A program made the translations under genes and the position numbers. This document shows, piece by piece, positions 18,760 to 27,924 of a DNA stretch of 64,000 nucleotides. The notes under the pieces are model-generated. The model saw only the letters and a list, made by a program, of their open reading frames with translations, did no database searches and was not told the DNA's origin. The DNA comes from Acidimicrobiaceae bacterium (lineage in GTDB: Bacteria > Actinomycetota > Acidimicrobiia > Acidimicrobiales > RAAP-2). The stretch spans positions 62,001 to 126,000 of the forward strand of contig DAHUZT010000114.1 in assembly GCA_027315005.1 (NCBI GenBank), in the 5' to 3' direction. Numbering within the stretch: the stretch's first letter is position 1; every line of letters starts with the position of its first letter.

Positions 18760-19751
18760 CAGTCCCGCAACTCCTTACCGGTCAGCTTGATGAAGACCGT
18801 CTCGAGAGTCGGCTCGCTTATCGAGAGGTCGGCAACCGGAAATCCGGCGTCTTCGGCCGCAGCCACCACCCTCGGCAGCAGCCGGTCGCTGCCCTTGACG
18901 TCGAGCTCGACGGTGCCTTCAGTGACCCGCGAGTGGGTCACGCCAGGGATCCCAGAGGCCAGGATTTCGGCCAGATCGTCGGGTTGGCCAGAGGTGGTGA
19001 CCGTGATGATCGTGTCGGCGTCGACCTGCTGCTTGAGCATGTCCGGGGTGTCGAGGGCGAGGATCCGGCCCTTGTCCATGATCGCCACCCGTCCACAGAG
19101 TTGGTCGGCCTCTTCCATGTAGTGGGTGGTGAGCATGATGGTCTGTCCCTCGCCGTTCAGCTCCTGGAGCGTTTCCCACAGGGCAAGACGGCTCTGGGGG
19201 TCGAGCCCGGCGGTGGGCTCGTCGAGAAAGAGCACCGCGGGCCGGTGAAAGATCGCCCGGGCCACCATGAGTCGTTGGGCCATCCCGCCGGACAGCGCGT
19301 ACACCGAGGCCTCGGCCCACTTCTCGAGCTGGAACTTGGCCAAGAGGTCCGACGCCGTGCGGCGCGACTGCGCGGCCGAGATGCCAAAGAGCCTGCCGTG
19401 GAAGTAGAGGTTCTCCCAGACGGTGAGCTGGCGGTCGAGGGTGTTCTGCTGGCTGACGATACCCAGGATCTGCTTTGCCTGCGCTGGGTGCGCCACGACG
19501 TCGATCCCTCCGACCGTCGCCCGGCCCGAGGTCGGGATCACCCTGGTGGTGAGCATGCCGGCCGTCGTCGTCTTGCCCGCCCCGTTCGGACCGAGCAACC
19601 CGAAGATCTCGCCACGGCCCACAACCAGATCGAGGTGGTCGACTGCGCTGAAATCGGCACCGTCGTAGATCTTGGTCAGCTCGACCGTCCTGATGACCGG
19701 GTCGTCGCCCGATCGCGGTGCGGCAAGGACAGGTTCCATCGTGGCGGTCAC
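18759..19751 (-). CDS. ABC transporter ATP-binding protein (DrrA-like)
   Basis: LLGPNGAGKTTTAGML (Walker A), LSGGMAQRLMVARAI (signature), VLFLDEPTAGLDPQSR (Walker B). Confidence 0.93.
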   Translation of the reverse strand: MTATMEPVLAAPRSGDDPVIRTVELTKIYDGADFSAVDHLDLVVGRGEIFGLLGPNGAGKTTTAGMLTTRVIPTSGRATVGGIDVVAHPAQAKQILGIVSQQNTLDRQLTVWENLYFHGRLFGISAAQSRRTASDLLAKFQLEKWAEASVYALSGGMAQRLMVARAIFHRPAVLFLDEPTAGLDPQSRLALWETLQELNGEGQTIMLTTHYMEEADQLCGRVAIMDKGRILALDTPDMLKQQVDADTIITVTTSGQPDDLAEILASGIPGVTHSRVTEGTVELDVKGSDRLLPRVVAAAEDAGFPVADLSISEPTLETVFIKLTGKELRD

Positions 19752-19787
19752 CGTCGACCGCCCTTCCTCGACGCAATCACCCGAGGT

Positions 19788-20555
19788 TCACTTGGGCGGC
19801 ATCCGGATCCCGCCGTCCAGCCGTATCACCTCGGCATTCAGATAGCTGTTGGTGGCAATGTGAGCGACCAGCTCTCCGTACTCGGCGGGAACTCCGAGCC
19901 GCATTGGGAAGTTGACCGACCGACCGAGTGCCTCCCGCTGCTCGTCGGGGAGCATCGCCAAGAGCGGGGTATCGAACAGTCCCGGGGCGATGGCCACCAC
20001 CCGGATACCCACCACGGCCAGGTCCCGGGCGGCCGGAAGGGTCATCCCGACGACCGCCCCCTTCGAGGCCGAATAGGCCAGTTGACCAATCTGGCCGTCG
20101 AAGGCGGCCACCGATGCGGTGTTGACGATAACCCCTCGTTCTCCGTCGATTTGAGGCTCGGTGGCGGATATGGCCGAAGCCGCCTTGGTCATCACGTTGA
20201 AGGTGCCGATGACGTTGAGGTTCTGGATGAACTGGAACGGCGCCAGATCGTGGGGTGATCCGTCACGGTTGATGACCCGACCGACCCAACCTGTGCCGGC
20301 ACAGTTGACTGCGATCCGGAGATTTCCTCCTTCTGCTGCCTGGTCGACTGCCTTCTGGCAGTCCGCCGGATCGGTTACGTCACCGGCGACTACGTTGGTG
20401 CCGGCACCGAGCTCCGCCACCACCGCCTTCGCCCCTTCTTCGTTTCGGTCGAACACCGTCACCCGTACACCGAGCTCGGCGAGCTTGCGTGCCGTGGCGG
20501 CACCCAGACCCGAGGCACCACCAGTCACTACTGCCGAGCATCCCTGGATCTCCAT
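19788..20555 (-). CDS. SDR family NAD(P)-dependent oxidoreductase (3-hydroxyacyl-CoA dehydrogenase type II-like)
   Basis: MEIQGCSAVVTGGASGLGAATARKLAELGVRVTVFDRNEEGAK...YSASKGAVVGMTLPAARDLA... Confidence 0.9.
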   Translation of the reverse strand: MEIQGCSAVVTGGASGLGAATARKLAELGVRVTVFDRNEEGAKAVVAELGAGTNVVAGDVTDPADCQKAVDQAAEGGNLRIAVNCAGTGWVGRVINRDGSPHDLAPFQFIQNLNVIGTFNVMTKAASAISATEPQIDGERGVIVNTASVAAFDGQIGQLAYSASKGAVVGMTLPAARDLAVVGIRVVAIAPGLFDTPLLAMLPDEQREALGRSVNFPMRLGVPAEYGELVAHIATNSYLNAEVIRLDGGIRMPPK

Positions 20556-20634
20556 GCCAGCAGGTTACGGGAGAGCCAGTCCCCAGCCAAACCCACCCAG
20601 AATGGAGCAGTCGCGACCGGATCGGGGGCCTGCC

Positions 20635-20679
20635 ACTGGGCCGCCGCCTACTGGGCCGCCGCCTGCTGGGCCGCCGCCT
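20635..20679. repeat. 15-bp tandem repeat (about 3 units, [a/g]ctgggccgccgcct) spanning the rnhA 3' end and stop codon
   Basis: actgggccgccgcct / actgggccgccgcct / gctgggccgccgcct at 20635, 20650 and 20665. Confidence 0.85.
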
Positions 20680-21106
20680 GCTGTGTGGCCATCAGGTCGA
20701 CCAGGTCGTTCATCCGGTCACCGGAATGTCCCTTCACCCATTGGAAGATGACCGACCGGTCGTCATCCAGCGCGAGGGGGAGGAGGGCCTTCCAGAGATC
20801 CTGGTTGGCCACGGGATTCCCCTGCGAGTTCCGCCAGCCACGGCGATTCCAGCCGTCCCACCACCGCTGTCGGAAGCAGTTGACGACGTAGGTCGAGTCG
20901 CTCACCACGCAGACCGGCCCGGCAAGCGTCTCGAGCGCCCGCAGCACGGCGGTGACCTCCATCCGCTGGTTTGTCGTCTCCGGCTCTCCTCCGCTGTCCG
21001 ACGCACCGCCGTCGACCGCCCATGCCCATCCCCCCGGTCCCGGATTTCCGAGGCATGAGCCGTCGGTGTAGACGACGGTACGTGTCGGGTCGCGATCACT
21101 GTTCAT
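20648..21106 (-). CDS. rnhA: Ribonuclease HI
   Basis: VVYTDGSCLGNPGPGGWAW...TTNQRMEVTAVLRAL...VVSDSTYVVNCFRQRWWDGWNRRGWRNSQGNPVANQDLWKALL...FQWVKGHSGDRMNDLVDLMATQQAAAQQAAAQ. Start ATG at 21106; the longer ORF in the track is an upstream extension. Confidence 0.94.
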   Translation of the reverse strand: MNSDRDPTRTVVYTDGSCLGNPGPGGWAWAVDGGASDSGGEPETTNQRMEVTAVLRALETLAGPVCVVSDSTYVVNCFRQRWWDGWNRRGWRNSQGNPVANQDLWKALLPLALDDDRSVIFQWVKGHSGDRMNDLVDLMATQQAAAQQAAAQ

Positions 21107-21187
21107 GACCACAGCTTGCCCGTTGATCACCACCTTGCGCACCGGAGCGCTCTTTCGCCCGACCGGCGACCGTGGGACGATGGACAG

Positions 21188-23974
21188 GTGCTCTTCGACG
21201 GCGTTAGCCACCAGTTGCCGGACGTCGATCCATCCGAGACGGAGGAATGGCTGGCGGCCTTCGATGACATCGTCGACGGGCCGGGCCGTTCGCGGGCACG
21301 CTACCTTCTGATGCGGATCCTCGAGCGGGCCCTCCAGAGGCAGGTCGAATTCCCGGCCACGGTCTCCACCCCCTACGTCAACACCATCCCGGCGGACGAG
21401 GAACCGGAGTTCCCCGGTGACGAGTATCTCGAGCGGCGTATCCGGGCGTACATCCGTTGGAACGCGGCGGTCATGGTGGTACGGGCCAACGTCCGCTCGG
21501 AGTCCATCGGCGGCCACCTGTCCACCTATGCCAGTTCGGCCGCACTGTATGAGGTCGGCTTCAACCATTTCTTCCGGGGAAAGGGTGGCGGGCGCCCCGG
21601 GGACCAGATCTATTTCCAGGGACACGCCTCGCCCGGCATCTACGCCCGCGCCTTCGTCGAAGGGAGGCTGTCCGAGAGCCAGCTGGATGCATTCCGTTTC
21701 GAGGTGGGGGGCGATGGCCTCTCCTCCTACCCGCACCCGCGCCTCATGCCCCACTTCTGGGAGTACCCGACGGTCTCCATGGGACTCGGACCGATCAACG
21801 CAATCGGGCAGGCCCATGTGGCCCGCTACCTCAGAGCACGTGACATTGTGGACACCACAGACAGCCGGGTGTGGTGCTTCGTGGGGGATGGCGAGTTCGA
21901 TGAACCCGAGACCTTGGGCGCCCTCGGCATGGCCGGTCGGGAACACCTGGACAACCTCACCTTCGTGGTGAACTGCAACCTCCAGCGCCTCGACGGCCCG
22001 GTCAGGGGCAACGGCAAGATCATCCAGGAGCTCGAAGCGCTCTTCCGGGGAGCGGGCTGGAACGTCATCAAGGTGATCTGGGGCCGCACCTGGGACCGAC
22101 TCTTGGCTCTCGATGTCGACAGCCTCCTCCTGAACAAGATGAATGCGACGGTCGACGGTGAATTCCAGAAGTACGCCACCGAATCGGGGGCCTACATCAG
22201 GGAGCACTTCTTCGGGCCTGACCCGCGTCTCAAAGCTCTGGTGGCCGATCTCGGCGATGATGCCTTGCAGGCCCTTCCCCGGGGCGGCCATGACTACAGG
22301 AAGCTCTACGCCGCCTACCGGGCGGCCACAGAACAGGTGGGCGCTCCGACCGCCATCCTGGCCAAGACGATCAAGGGCTGGACGCTCGGGCCCGAGATCG
22401 AAGCCCGCAATGCGACCCACCAGATCAAGAGGCTGACCAGGGCGCAGCTGCTCACTCTGCGGAACCGGCTGTTTCTCCAGCAGGAGATTCCCGACGAGGC
22501 CCTCGACTCCGACCTTCCTCCCTACTATCGCCCCGATCCCGACTCGAAGTCGGGGCGCTACCTGGCGGCGAGACGCGATGCGCTCGGCGGTCCGCTGCCA
22601 CTTCGCCTCGACCGGTCGCGACCACTCGACCCCCCACCTCAGGCCACGTTCTCCGATCTACTGGCCGGGTCGAGCAAGCAAGCGGCCTCGACGACCATGG
22701 CTTTCGCCCGTCTGCTGCGCGCGCTTGTCCGTGACCCGTCGGTGGGTCGACGAATCGTTCCAATCGTTTCGGACGAGGCCCGCACCTTCGGGCTGGAATC
22801 GATCATCAGCGAGGTGGGGATCTATGCCCCCGAGGGCCAGCGGTACACCCCCGTGGACGCCGGGCTAGCGCTCCATTACGCCGAGAGTGCCGACGGCCAG
22901 GTCCTAGAGGAGGGCATCTCCGAAGCGGGGGCCACCGCCTCCTTCACGGCGTTGGCCACCTCGTACGCCACCTGGGGCGAGCCGATGATCCCTTGTTACC
23001 TCTTCTACTCGATGTTCGGCTTCCAGCGGGTCGGCGATCTGCTCTGGGCCCTGGCCGATGCCCGGGGACGCGGATTCCTCCTTGGTTGTACCGCCGGTAG
23101 GACGGCGCTCAATGGCGAAGGGCTCCAGCATCAGGACGGACAGTCACTCCTGTTGGCCTCGGCCGTGCCGAGCGTCGCCGCCTACGACCCGGCCTTCGCC
23201 TACGAGCTGGCCGTCATCGTCGAGGACGCCATCAAGCGGATGACAGGTCCGAATGCGGAAGACCGCTACTGGTACCTCACCCTCTACAACGAGAACTATC
23301 CGATGCCCGCGCTCGCTGTCGACGGTGAGGAAGCCGACCGGATACGAGGCGGGATCATCGCCGGTATGTACCGGCATCGCCCCCGAAGCGCCCCCGTGCA
23401 ACATGACGAGATCGTCCCCCCTCCGCCGAATTCACCGAAGGCGGGGAAGAAGGCGAAGACCAGGAAGCACCGTGGCCCTCCTCACGCCACATTGCTCTTC
23501 TCCGGGCCCACCTGGCGCGCGGCCACGGAGGCCAAAGACCTGCTGGCTGACGACTGGTCCGTGGACACCGATCTCTGGTCGGTGACCTCGTACAAGGCCC
23601 TGCGCGAGGACGCCCTGTCCGCCGAGCGCTGGAACCGGCTGCACCCTTCGGCTCCCAGGCGTACCCCGTTCGTGACCGAGTGCTTGTCGGGTGGGACTGG
23701 TCCGGTCGTCGCGGTCACCGAGTACATGCGCTCTGTCCCCGATCAGGTCGCACGATGGGTCGCCCGGCCGTACACGTCGCTCGGGACCGACGGCTTCGGA
23801 CGGTCGGATACCCGCGAGGTGCTGAGGCGATTCTTCGAGATCGACGCCGCGCACCTGGTGATCGCAGCTCTCTCCGGACTCGAACGGGACGGCTGGCTTC
23901 CGGGGGGGACCACCGACAAGGCTCTGGCCCGTTACGGGGTGGACGCCGGATCTCCCGACCCGTGGTCTGCCTGA
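21188..23974 (+). CDS. aceE: Pyruvate dehydrogenase E1 component, homodimeric type
   Basis: ANVRSESIGGHLSTYASSAALYEVGFNHFFRGK...GDQIYFQGHASPGIYARAFVEGRL...WCFVGDGEFDEPETLGAL...NCNLQRLDGPVRGNGKIIQELE. GTG start at 21188. Confidence 0.95.
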   Translation: MLFDGVSHQLPDVDPSETEEWLAAFDDIVDGPGRSRARYLLMRILERALQRQVEFPATVSTPYVNTIPADEEPEFPGDEYLERRIRAYIRWNAAVMVVRANVRSESIGGHLSTYASSAALYEVGFNHFFRGKGGGRPGDQIYFQGHASPGIYARAFVEGRLSESQLDAFRFEVGGDGLSSYPHPRLMPHFWEYPTVSMGLGPINAIGQAHVARYLRARDIVDTTDSRVWCFVGDGEFDEPETLGALGMAGREHLDNLTFVVNCNLQRLDGPVRGNGKIIQELEALFRGAGWNVIKVIWGRTWDRLLALDVDSLLLNKMNATVDGEFQKYATESGAYIREHFFGPDPRLKALVADLGDDALQALPRGGHDYRKLYAAYRAATEQVGAPTAILAKTIKGWTLGPEIEARNATHQIKRLTRAQLLTLRNRLFLQQEIPDEALDSDLPPYYRPDPDSKSGRYLAARRDALGGPLPLRLDRSRPLDPPPQATFSDLLAGSSKQAASTTMAFARLLRALVRDPSVGRRIVPIVSDEARTFGLESIISEVGIYAPEGQRYTPVDAGLALHYAESADGQVLEEGISEAGATASFTALATSYATWGEPMIPCYLFYSMFGFQRVGDLLWALADARGRGFLLGCTAGRTALNGEGLQHQDGQSLLLASAVPSVAAYDPAFAYELAVIVEDAIKRMTGPNAEDRYWYLTLYNENYPMPALAVDGEEADRIRGGIIAGMYRHRPRSAPVQHDEIVPPPPNSPKAGKKAKTRKHRGPPHATLLFSGPTWRAATEAKDLLADDWSVDTDLWSVTSYKALREDALSAERWNRLHPSAPRRTPFVTECLSGGTGPVVAVTEYMRSVPDQVARWVARPYTSLGTDGFGRSDTREVLRRFFEIDAAHLVIAALSGLERDGWLPGGTTDKALARYGVDAGSPDPWSA

Positions 23975-24028
23975 GCGGCAGGTAGCGCCGGTCGGGCGCC
24001 GACCCCCCTACGCCCCTACACTCCTGGC

Positions 24029-24616
24029 ATGGCTCACGGCCTCCGTCTGACCGGCGACACCGAAGCCGACTGCCTCCTGACCGAGGATCCGCTGGCCCTG
24101 CTGATCGGCATGGTGCTCGACCAGCAGATTCCCCTCGAGCGCGCGTTCGCCGCTCCGAGACAGCTGAGGGACCGGCTCGGCCGTGAGCTGGATGCCGGCG
24201 AGCTGGCCGCCATGGAACCTCGGGAATTGGTCGATCGATTCAGCGAGAAGCCGGCTCTACACCGGTTCCCCAAGTCGATGGCCGGGCGGGTCCAGGCGTT
24301 GTGCACCGCTGTCGTCGAGCGGTTCGACGGGGACCCGGCAGCCGTGTGGAGCAGCGTAGGTGACGGTGAGGAGTTGCTCGGCCGGGTGGAGTCGCTCCCC
24401 GGATTCGGGGAGCAGAAGGCCAGAATCTTCGTCGCCCTGCTGGGTAAGCAGCTCGGTGTGCGACCTGCTGGATGGCGGGCTGCAGCGGAACCCTACGGTG
24501 AGCCGGACACCTTCATGTCGGTGGCCGACATCGATTCCCCCCAGGCACTGGTCAAGGTCCGGCAGTACAAGCAGGAGCTGAAGGCAACGGCCAGGGCGAG
24601 TGCTGTCACCCGGTGA
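24029..24616 (+). CDS. HhH-GPD family base-excision DNA glycosylase
   Basis: LLIGMVLDQQIPLERAFAAPRQLRDRLG...LLGRVESLPGFGEQKARIFVALLGKQLGVRP: HhH (LPGFGEQKA) glycosylase fold. Confidence 0.8.
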   Translation: MAHGLRLTGDTEADCLLTEDPLALLIGMVLDQQIPLERAFAAPRQLRDRLGRELDAGELAAMEPRELVDRFSEKPALHRFPKSMAGRVQALCTAVVERFDGDPAAVWSSVGDGEELLGRVESLPGFGEQKARIFVALLGKQLGVRPAGWRAAAEPYGEPDTFMSVADIDSPQALVKVRQYKQELKATARASAVTR

Positions 24617-24674
24617 TGACCGGGTCTCTTGGGGACGGGAGCAGGTGACCGGGTCTTTTGGGGACGGGAGCCAC
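24617..24674. repeat. 29-bp-period tandem duplication between the glycosylase stop and thiE
   Basis: tgaccgggtctcttggggacgggagcagg (24617-24645) and tgaccgggtcttttggggacgggagccac (24646-24674). Confidence 0.9.
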
Positions 24675-25352
24675 TGGGATATCGGCGCCCGACGCCTCTA
24701 TCTCTGCACGCCGGACCGGCCAGACCTCGAAGAGTTCGTCGCCGCGTGCATCGACGGTGGCGTCGATATCGTCCAGCTACGGGAGAAGCACCTCTGCGAC
24801 GAGCGCCTTCTGGAACGGGCCGAGGTCGTCCAGGCGGTGTGCCGCGGCCGCCGGGTCCCCTTCATCGTCAACGACCGACCCGATCTGGCCGCAGAGATCG
24901 GGGCCGACGGGGTCCATGTAGGCCAGGACGACACCTCTCCGGTGGACGCCCGACGGATCCTGGGTGAAAGGGCGATCGTCGGCCTGTCCACCCATGAGCC
25001 CGACCAGCTGGCCGCGGCCTGCGGGGAGGGATCTTCCGGCGCCGATCCCGTACCGGTGGACTACCTGTCTGCCGGACCAGTGACCCCGACCCCCACCAAA
25101 CCAGGGCGCCTCGGAACCGGTGTCGGGTACATCGGTGCGGCCGTCAGAAGGTCCCCCTGGCCGGTGTGGGTGACCGGCGGCGTCGAACCCTCGACCGTGG
25201 GCCCACTGGTCGAGGTCGGCGCCCGTCACTTCGTCGTCGTTCGATGGCTGACCGACGCTCCCGATCCCGAGACGCGGTCGCGTCAGCTCCGCTGCGCCAT
25301 CGACGACGCCATCGACGACGCCATCAGCTGCCCCGGTGACGAGGGACACTGA
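24645..25352 (+). CDS. thiE: Thiamine-phosphate synthase
   Basis: RLYLCTPDR...ACIDGGVDIVQLREKHLCDERLLERAEVVQAVCRGRRVPFIVNDRPDLAAEIGADGVHVGQDD...GLSTHEPDQ...VDYLSAGPVTPTPTKPGR. GTG at 24645 proposed; the alternative is 24600. Confidence 0.9.
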   Translation: MTGSFGDGSHWDIGARRLYLCTPDRPDLEEFVAACIDGGVDIVQLREKHLCDERLLERAEVVQAVCRGRRVPFIVNDRPDLAAEIGADGVHVGQDDTSPVDARRILGERAIVGLSTHEPDQLAAACGEGSSGADPVPVDYLSAGPVTPTPTKPGRLGTGVGYIGAAVRRSPWPVWVTGGVEPSTVGPLVEVGARHFVVVRWLTDAPDPETRSRQLRCAIDDAIDDAISCPGDEGH

Positions 25353-25391
25353 GCCTGCCGCCCGGGGGGACCGGCGCGGCGACCCCGTCGC

Positions 25392-26006
25392 CTACGAGCT
25401 CACGACTCGGGAGCCGGGCGGGAGTGCCACCGCGGGCGAGGTCCCCACCCCGGAGATCACCAGCCGGACCGACGAGCTGCTGACTCCTAAGAAGACCTCC
25501 GACACGTAGCGACCCGAGACGGTGAAGGTGAAGTGGCCGGTCTGACCGGAACGGCGTATGGAGAACGAGTAGGTCGAACCGGCTTGCTGGATGTTCCGTC
25601 CGAGGGCGGCATAGGACAAGTAGCCACGCGCCGGATCGAGGGCCTTGGCCCCCTGGCCCGCCTGACGGAAGAAGGTGAGATGAGCCGGAACCGCATTTGA
25701 GGGCACGCTCCGGCTCTGGTACTCGAACGAACCGATCACGTACACATAAGTCCGTCTGGCTCCGGATTCGACGTACCCACCGAGACGGTCGGGCGCCTGG
25801 TACACGAGGTGATCGGTCTGGTTTCCCTGAGGGGTACTCTCGGTCACCACCTGGGTGTACCCACTGGCCTTCAAGGTGTTGGCGACCGCTTTGGGGAGCG
25901 GTACCCCCGAAGGTGCCTGGGAGACACCGAGGACTGCACCGCCCACTCCGAATACGACGACCAGCCCGAGCAGGAGCCAGCCGGTGAGAAATCTCGGCTC
26001 ACGCAT
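25392..26006 (-). CDS. Hypothetical exported/membrane-anchored protein
   Basis: N-terminal TM/signal segment FLTGWLLLGLVVVFGVGGAVLGVS; remainder Ser/Val/Gly-rich extracytoplasmic-like. No family recognised. Confidence 0.6.
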   Translation of the reverse strand: MREPRFLTGWLLLGLVVVFGVGGAVLGVSQAPSGVPLPKAVANTLKASGYTQVVTESTPQGNQTDHLVYQAPDRLGGYVESGARRTYVYVIGSFEYQSRSVPSNAVPAHLTFFRQAGQGAKALDPARGYLSYAALGRNIQQAGSTYSFSIRRSGQTGHFTFTVSGRYVSEVFLGVSSSSVRLVISGVGTSPAVALPPGSRVVSS

Positions 26007-26029
26007 CTCGTCGCCGCCCTGACCGCTTC

Positions 26030-27145
26030 TCAGATCCCGATGCGCTGGGCGAGCTGTTCACGGTGATATGCCGGATCGCCCAACATGAGCTCCGAAGACT
26101 TCGCCCGCTTGAAGTAGAGATGAGCCGGGTGCTCCCAGGTGAAGCCGATCCCGCCATGGATCTGGATGGTCTCGGCGGCGGCGTGGAAAAAGGCCTCGGA
26201 ACAGTACGATTTCGCCAGGCTCGCCACGACTGGAAGCTCGTCCGAGTCTTCCGCTGCCGCCCAGCCGGCATAGTAGGCGGCCGACTTGGCGGACTCCACC
26301 TCGAGGAGCATGTCGGCACACTTGTGCTTTATCGCCTGGAAGCTGCCGATCGGACGACCGAACTGGATGCGGGTCTTGGCGTAATCCACCGAGATGTCGA
26401 GGCAATGCTGGGCACCGCCGACCTGCTCGGCCGCCAGCGCCACCGCCGCCAGATCGAGGGTCTTCGTCAGCCCGGTGCCGGCCTCGCCGTCGGCCCCGAT
26501 AAGACGGGCCGGGGTGTCGACGAACTCGAGCCTGGCCTGCTTGCGGGTCTGGTCCATGGTTGGAAGGGCGGTCCGGCTGAGCCCTCCGGCCGTCCCGTCC
26601 ACAGCGAAGAGCGAAAGGCCGGCCGACGTCCGGCCCAACACGAGGACCAGGTTGGCGGTGTGGCCGTCGATCACGAACGACTTGTGGCCGTTCAGCTTCC
26701 ATTGTCCTTCCGAATGCACTGCCTCGAGCGTGATGCCGTCGGCATCCCAGCGGCCAGTGTCCTCGGTGAAGGCCAGGGTGGCGATTGTCTCTCCCGAGGC
26801 GATACCCGGAAGGAGCTCCGCCTTGGCCTCGTCGTCTTCGGAGGTGAGGATGGCATTGGTACCGAGGGCCACGGTGGAGAAGAAGGGTGCGCAGAGCAGC
26901 GACGCCCCCATCTCCTCGAGCACGACGATCAGCTCGACGTAGGTGAATCCCGATCCCCCGAACTGTTCGGGGATTGTGAGGGACTGGAGGCCGAGCTGTT
27001 CGGCCATCTGCGTCCAGACCCCCCGGTCATAACCTTCCGTGGTCTCCATGAGCCGGCGGACCTCCGTCTCGGGCGACTTGTCCTCCAGAAATCGGCGTAC
27101 CGATCGGCGGAGCTCGTCCTGCTCATCGCTGAAGGCGAAATTCAT
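26030..27145 (-). CDS. Acyl-CoA dehydrogenase
   Basis: MNFAFSDEQDELRRSVRRFLEDKSP...LAFTEDTGRWDADG...IQFGRPIGSFQAIKHKCADM...IQIHGGIGFTWEHPAHLYFKRA. Confidence 0.93.
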   Translation of the reverse strand: MNFAFSDEQDELRRSVRRFLEDKSPETEVRRLMETTEGYDRGVWTQMAEQLGLQSLTIPEQFGGSGFTYVELIVVLEEMGASLLCAPFFSTVALGTNAILTSEDDEAKAELLPGIASGETIATLAFTEDTGRWDADGITLEAVHSEGQWKLNGHKSFVIDGHTANLVLVLGRTSAGLSLFAVDGTAGGLSRTALPTMDQTRKQARLEFVDTPARLIGADGEAGTGLTKTLDLAAVALAAEQVGGAQHCLDISVDYAKTRIQFGRPIGSFQAIKHKCADMLLEVESAKSAAYYAGWAAAEDSDELPVVASLAKSYCSEAFFHAAAETIQIHGGIGFTWEHPAHLYFKRAKSSELMLGDPAYHREQLAQRIGI

Positions 27146-27258
27146 CCTTGCTCACTTCCTCTGAGAACCCTGCCTGTCTACCAGAAGCAGCGAGACCCTG
27201 ACCAACGAGTCGCCATGGGAAAGTAGGCTCGGGTCCGGACGGACCGGGGAGGTTCCCG

Positions 27259-27873
27259 ATGGCAGTAGCCACCAAGGTCGACTATGAAGACGCTGCGGTG
27301 GAGGTTCATCGCCTGGTGGTCGGCCCTGTCGACAACAACGTCTACGTGATCCGTTGCCGTGCGACCGGAGCGTCGCTGCTCATCGACGCCGCGAACGAAC
27401 ACGAAAAGCTGCTCGAGGTGTGCCGGGCGCTCGACGTGCGACGGGTTGTCGAGACCCACGGTCATTGGGACCACATCCAGGCGGTCGAGGCCGTGCGGGC
27501 GGCCGGGATCGACGTGGCGGTCACCGACGCCGACATGCTCCCCTCATACGATCAGCTGCTGGAAGACCGGTCGGTTCTCACGGTGGGTCGCCTCCGGATA
27601 TCCACCATCGCCACACCCGGACACACCCCGGGTTCGATGTGCTTCGCGGTGGAGGGGACGCCTCTGCTGTTCACGGGCGACACCCTTTTCCCCGGGGGCC
27701 CCGGCAACACCTCCTTCGAGAACGCCGACTTCGACACCATCATCGAGTCGATCGACGGTCGGATCTTCACCGAGTTCGGTCCGGACACCCTGGTGCTGCC
27801 CGGCCATGGCGCCGGAACCACCATTGGTGCCGAGTCACCGCATCTCGACGAATGGGTATCCCGGGGCTGGTGA
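27259..27873 (+). CDS. MBL-fold metallo-hydrolase
   Basis: NVYVIRCRATGASLLIDAANE...VVETHGHWDHIQAV...STIATPGHTPGSMCFAV...LLFTGDTLFPGGPG. Confidence 0.9.
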   Translation: MAVATKVDYEDAAVEVHRLVVGPVDNNVYVIRCRATGASLLIDAANEHEKLLEVCRALDVRRVVETHGHWDHIQAVEAVRAAGIDVAVTDADMLPSYDQLLEDRSVLTVGRLRISTIATPGHTPGSMCFAVEGTPLLFTGDTLFPGGPGNTSFENADFDTIIESIDGRIFTEFGPDTLVLPGHGAGTTIGAESPHLDEWVSRGW

Positions 27874-27924
27874 TCGCTGCCCGCCCGCTCCACCTCCGCT
27901 GGCGCGAATCGGTCGGCGACGGGA

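Noticed and set aside
17668-19122. 484-aa plus-strand ORF opposite the ABC transporter genes
   Set aside because: Low-complexity Gln/His/Asp-rich translation mirroring antisense codons; both ABC genes on the other strand have clear motifs.
21116-22420. Upstream part of the 590-aa minus ORF that ends in RNase HI
   Set aside because: Only the last ~152 residues are RNase HI; the rest is antisense to aceE.
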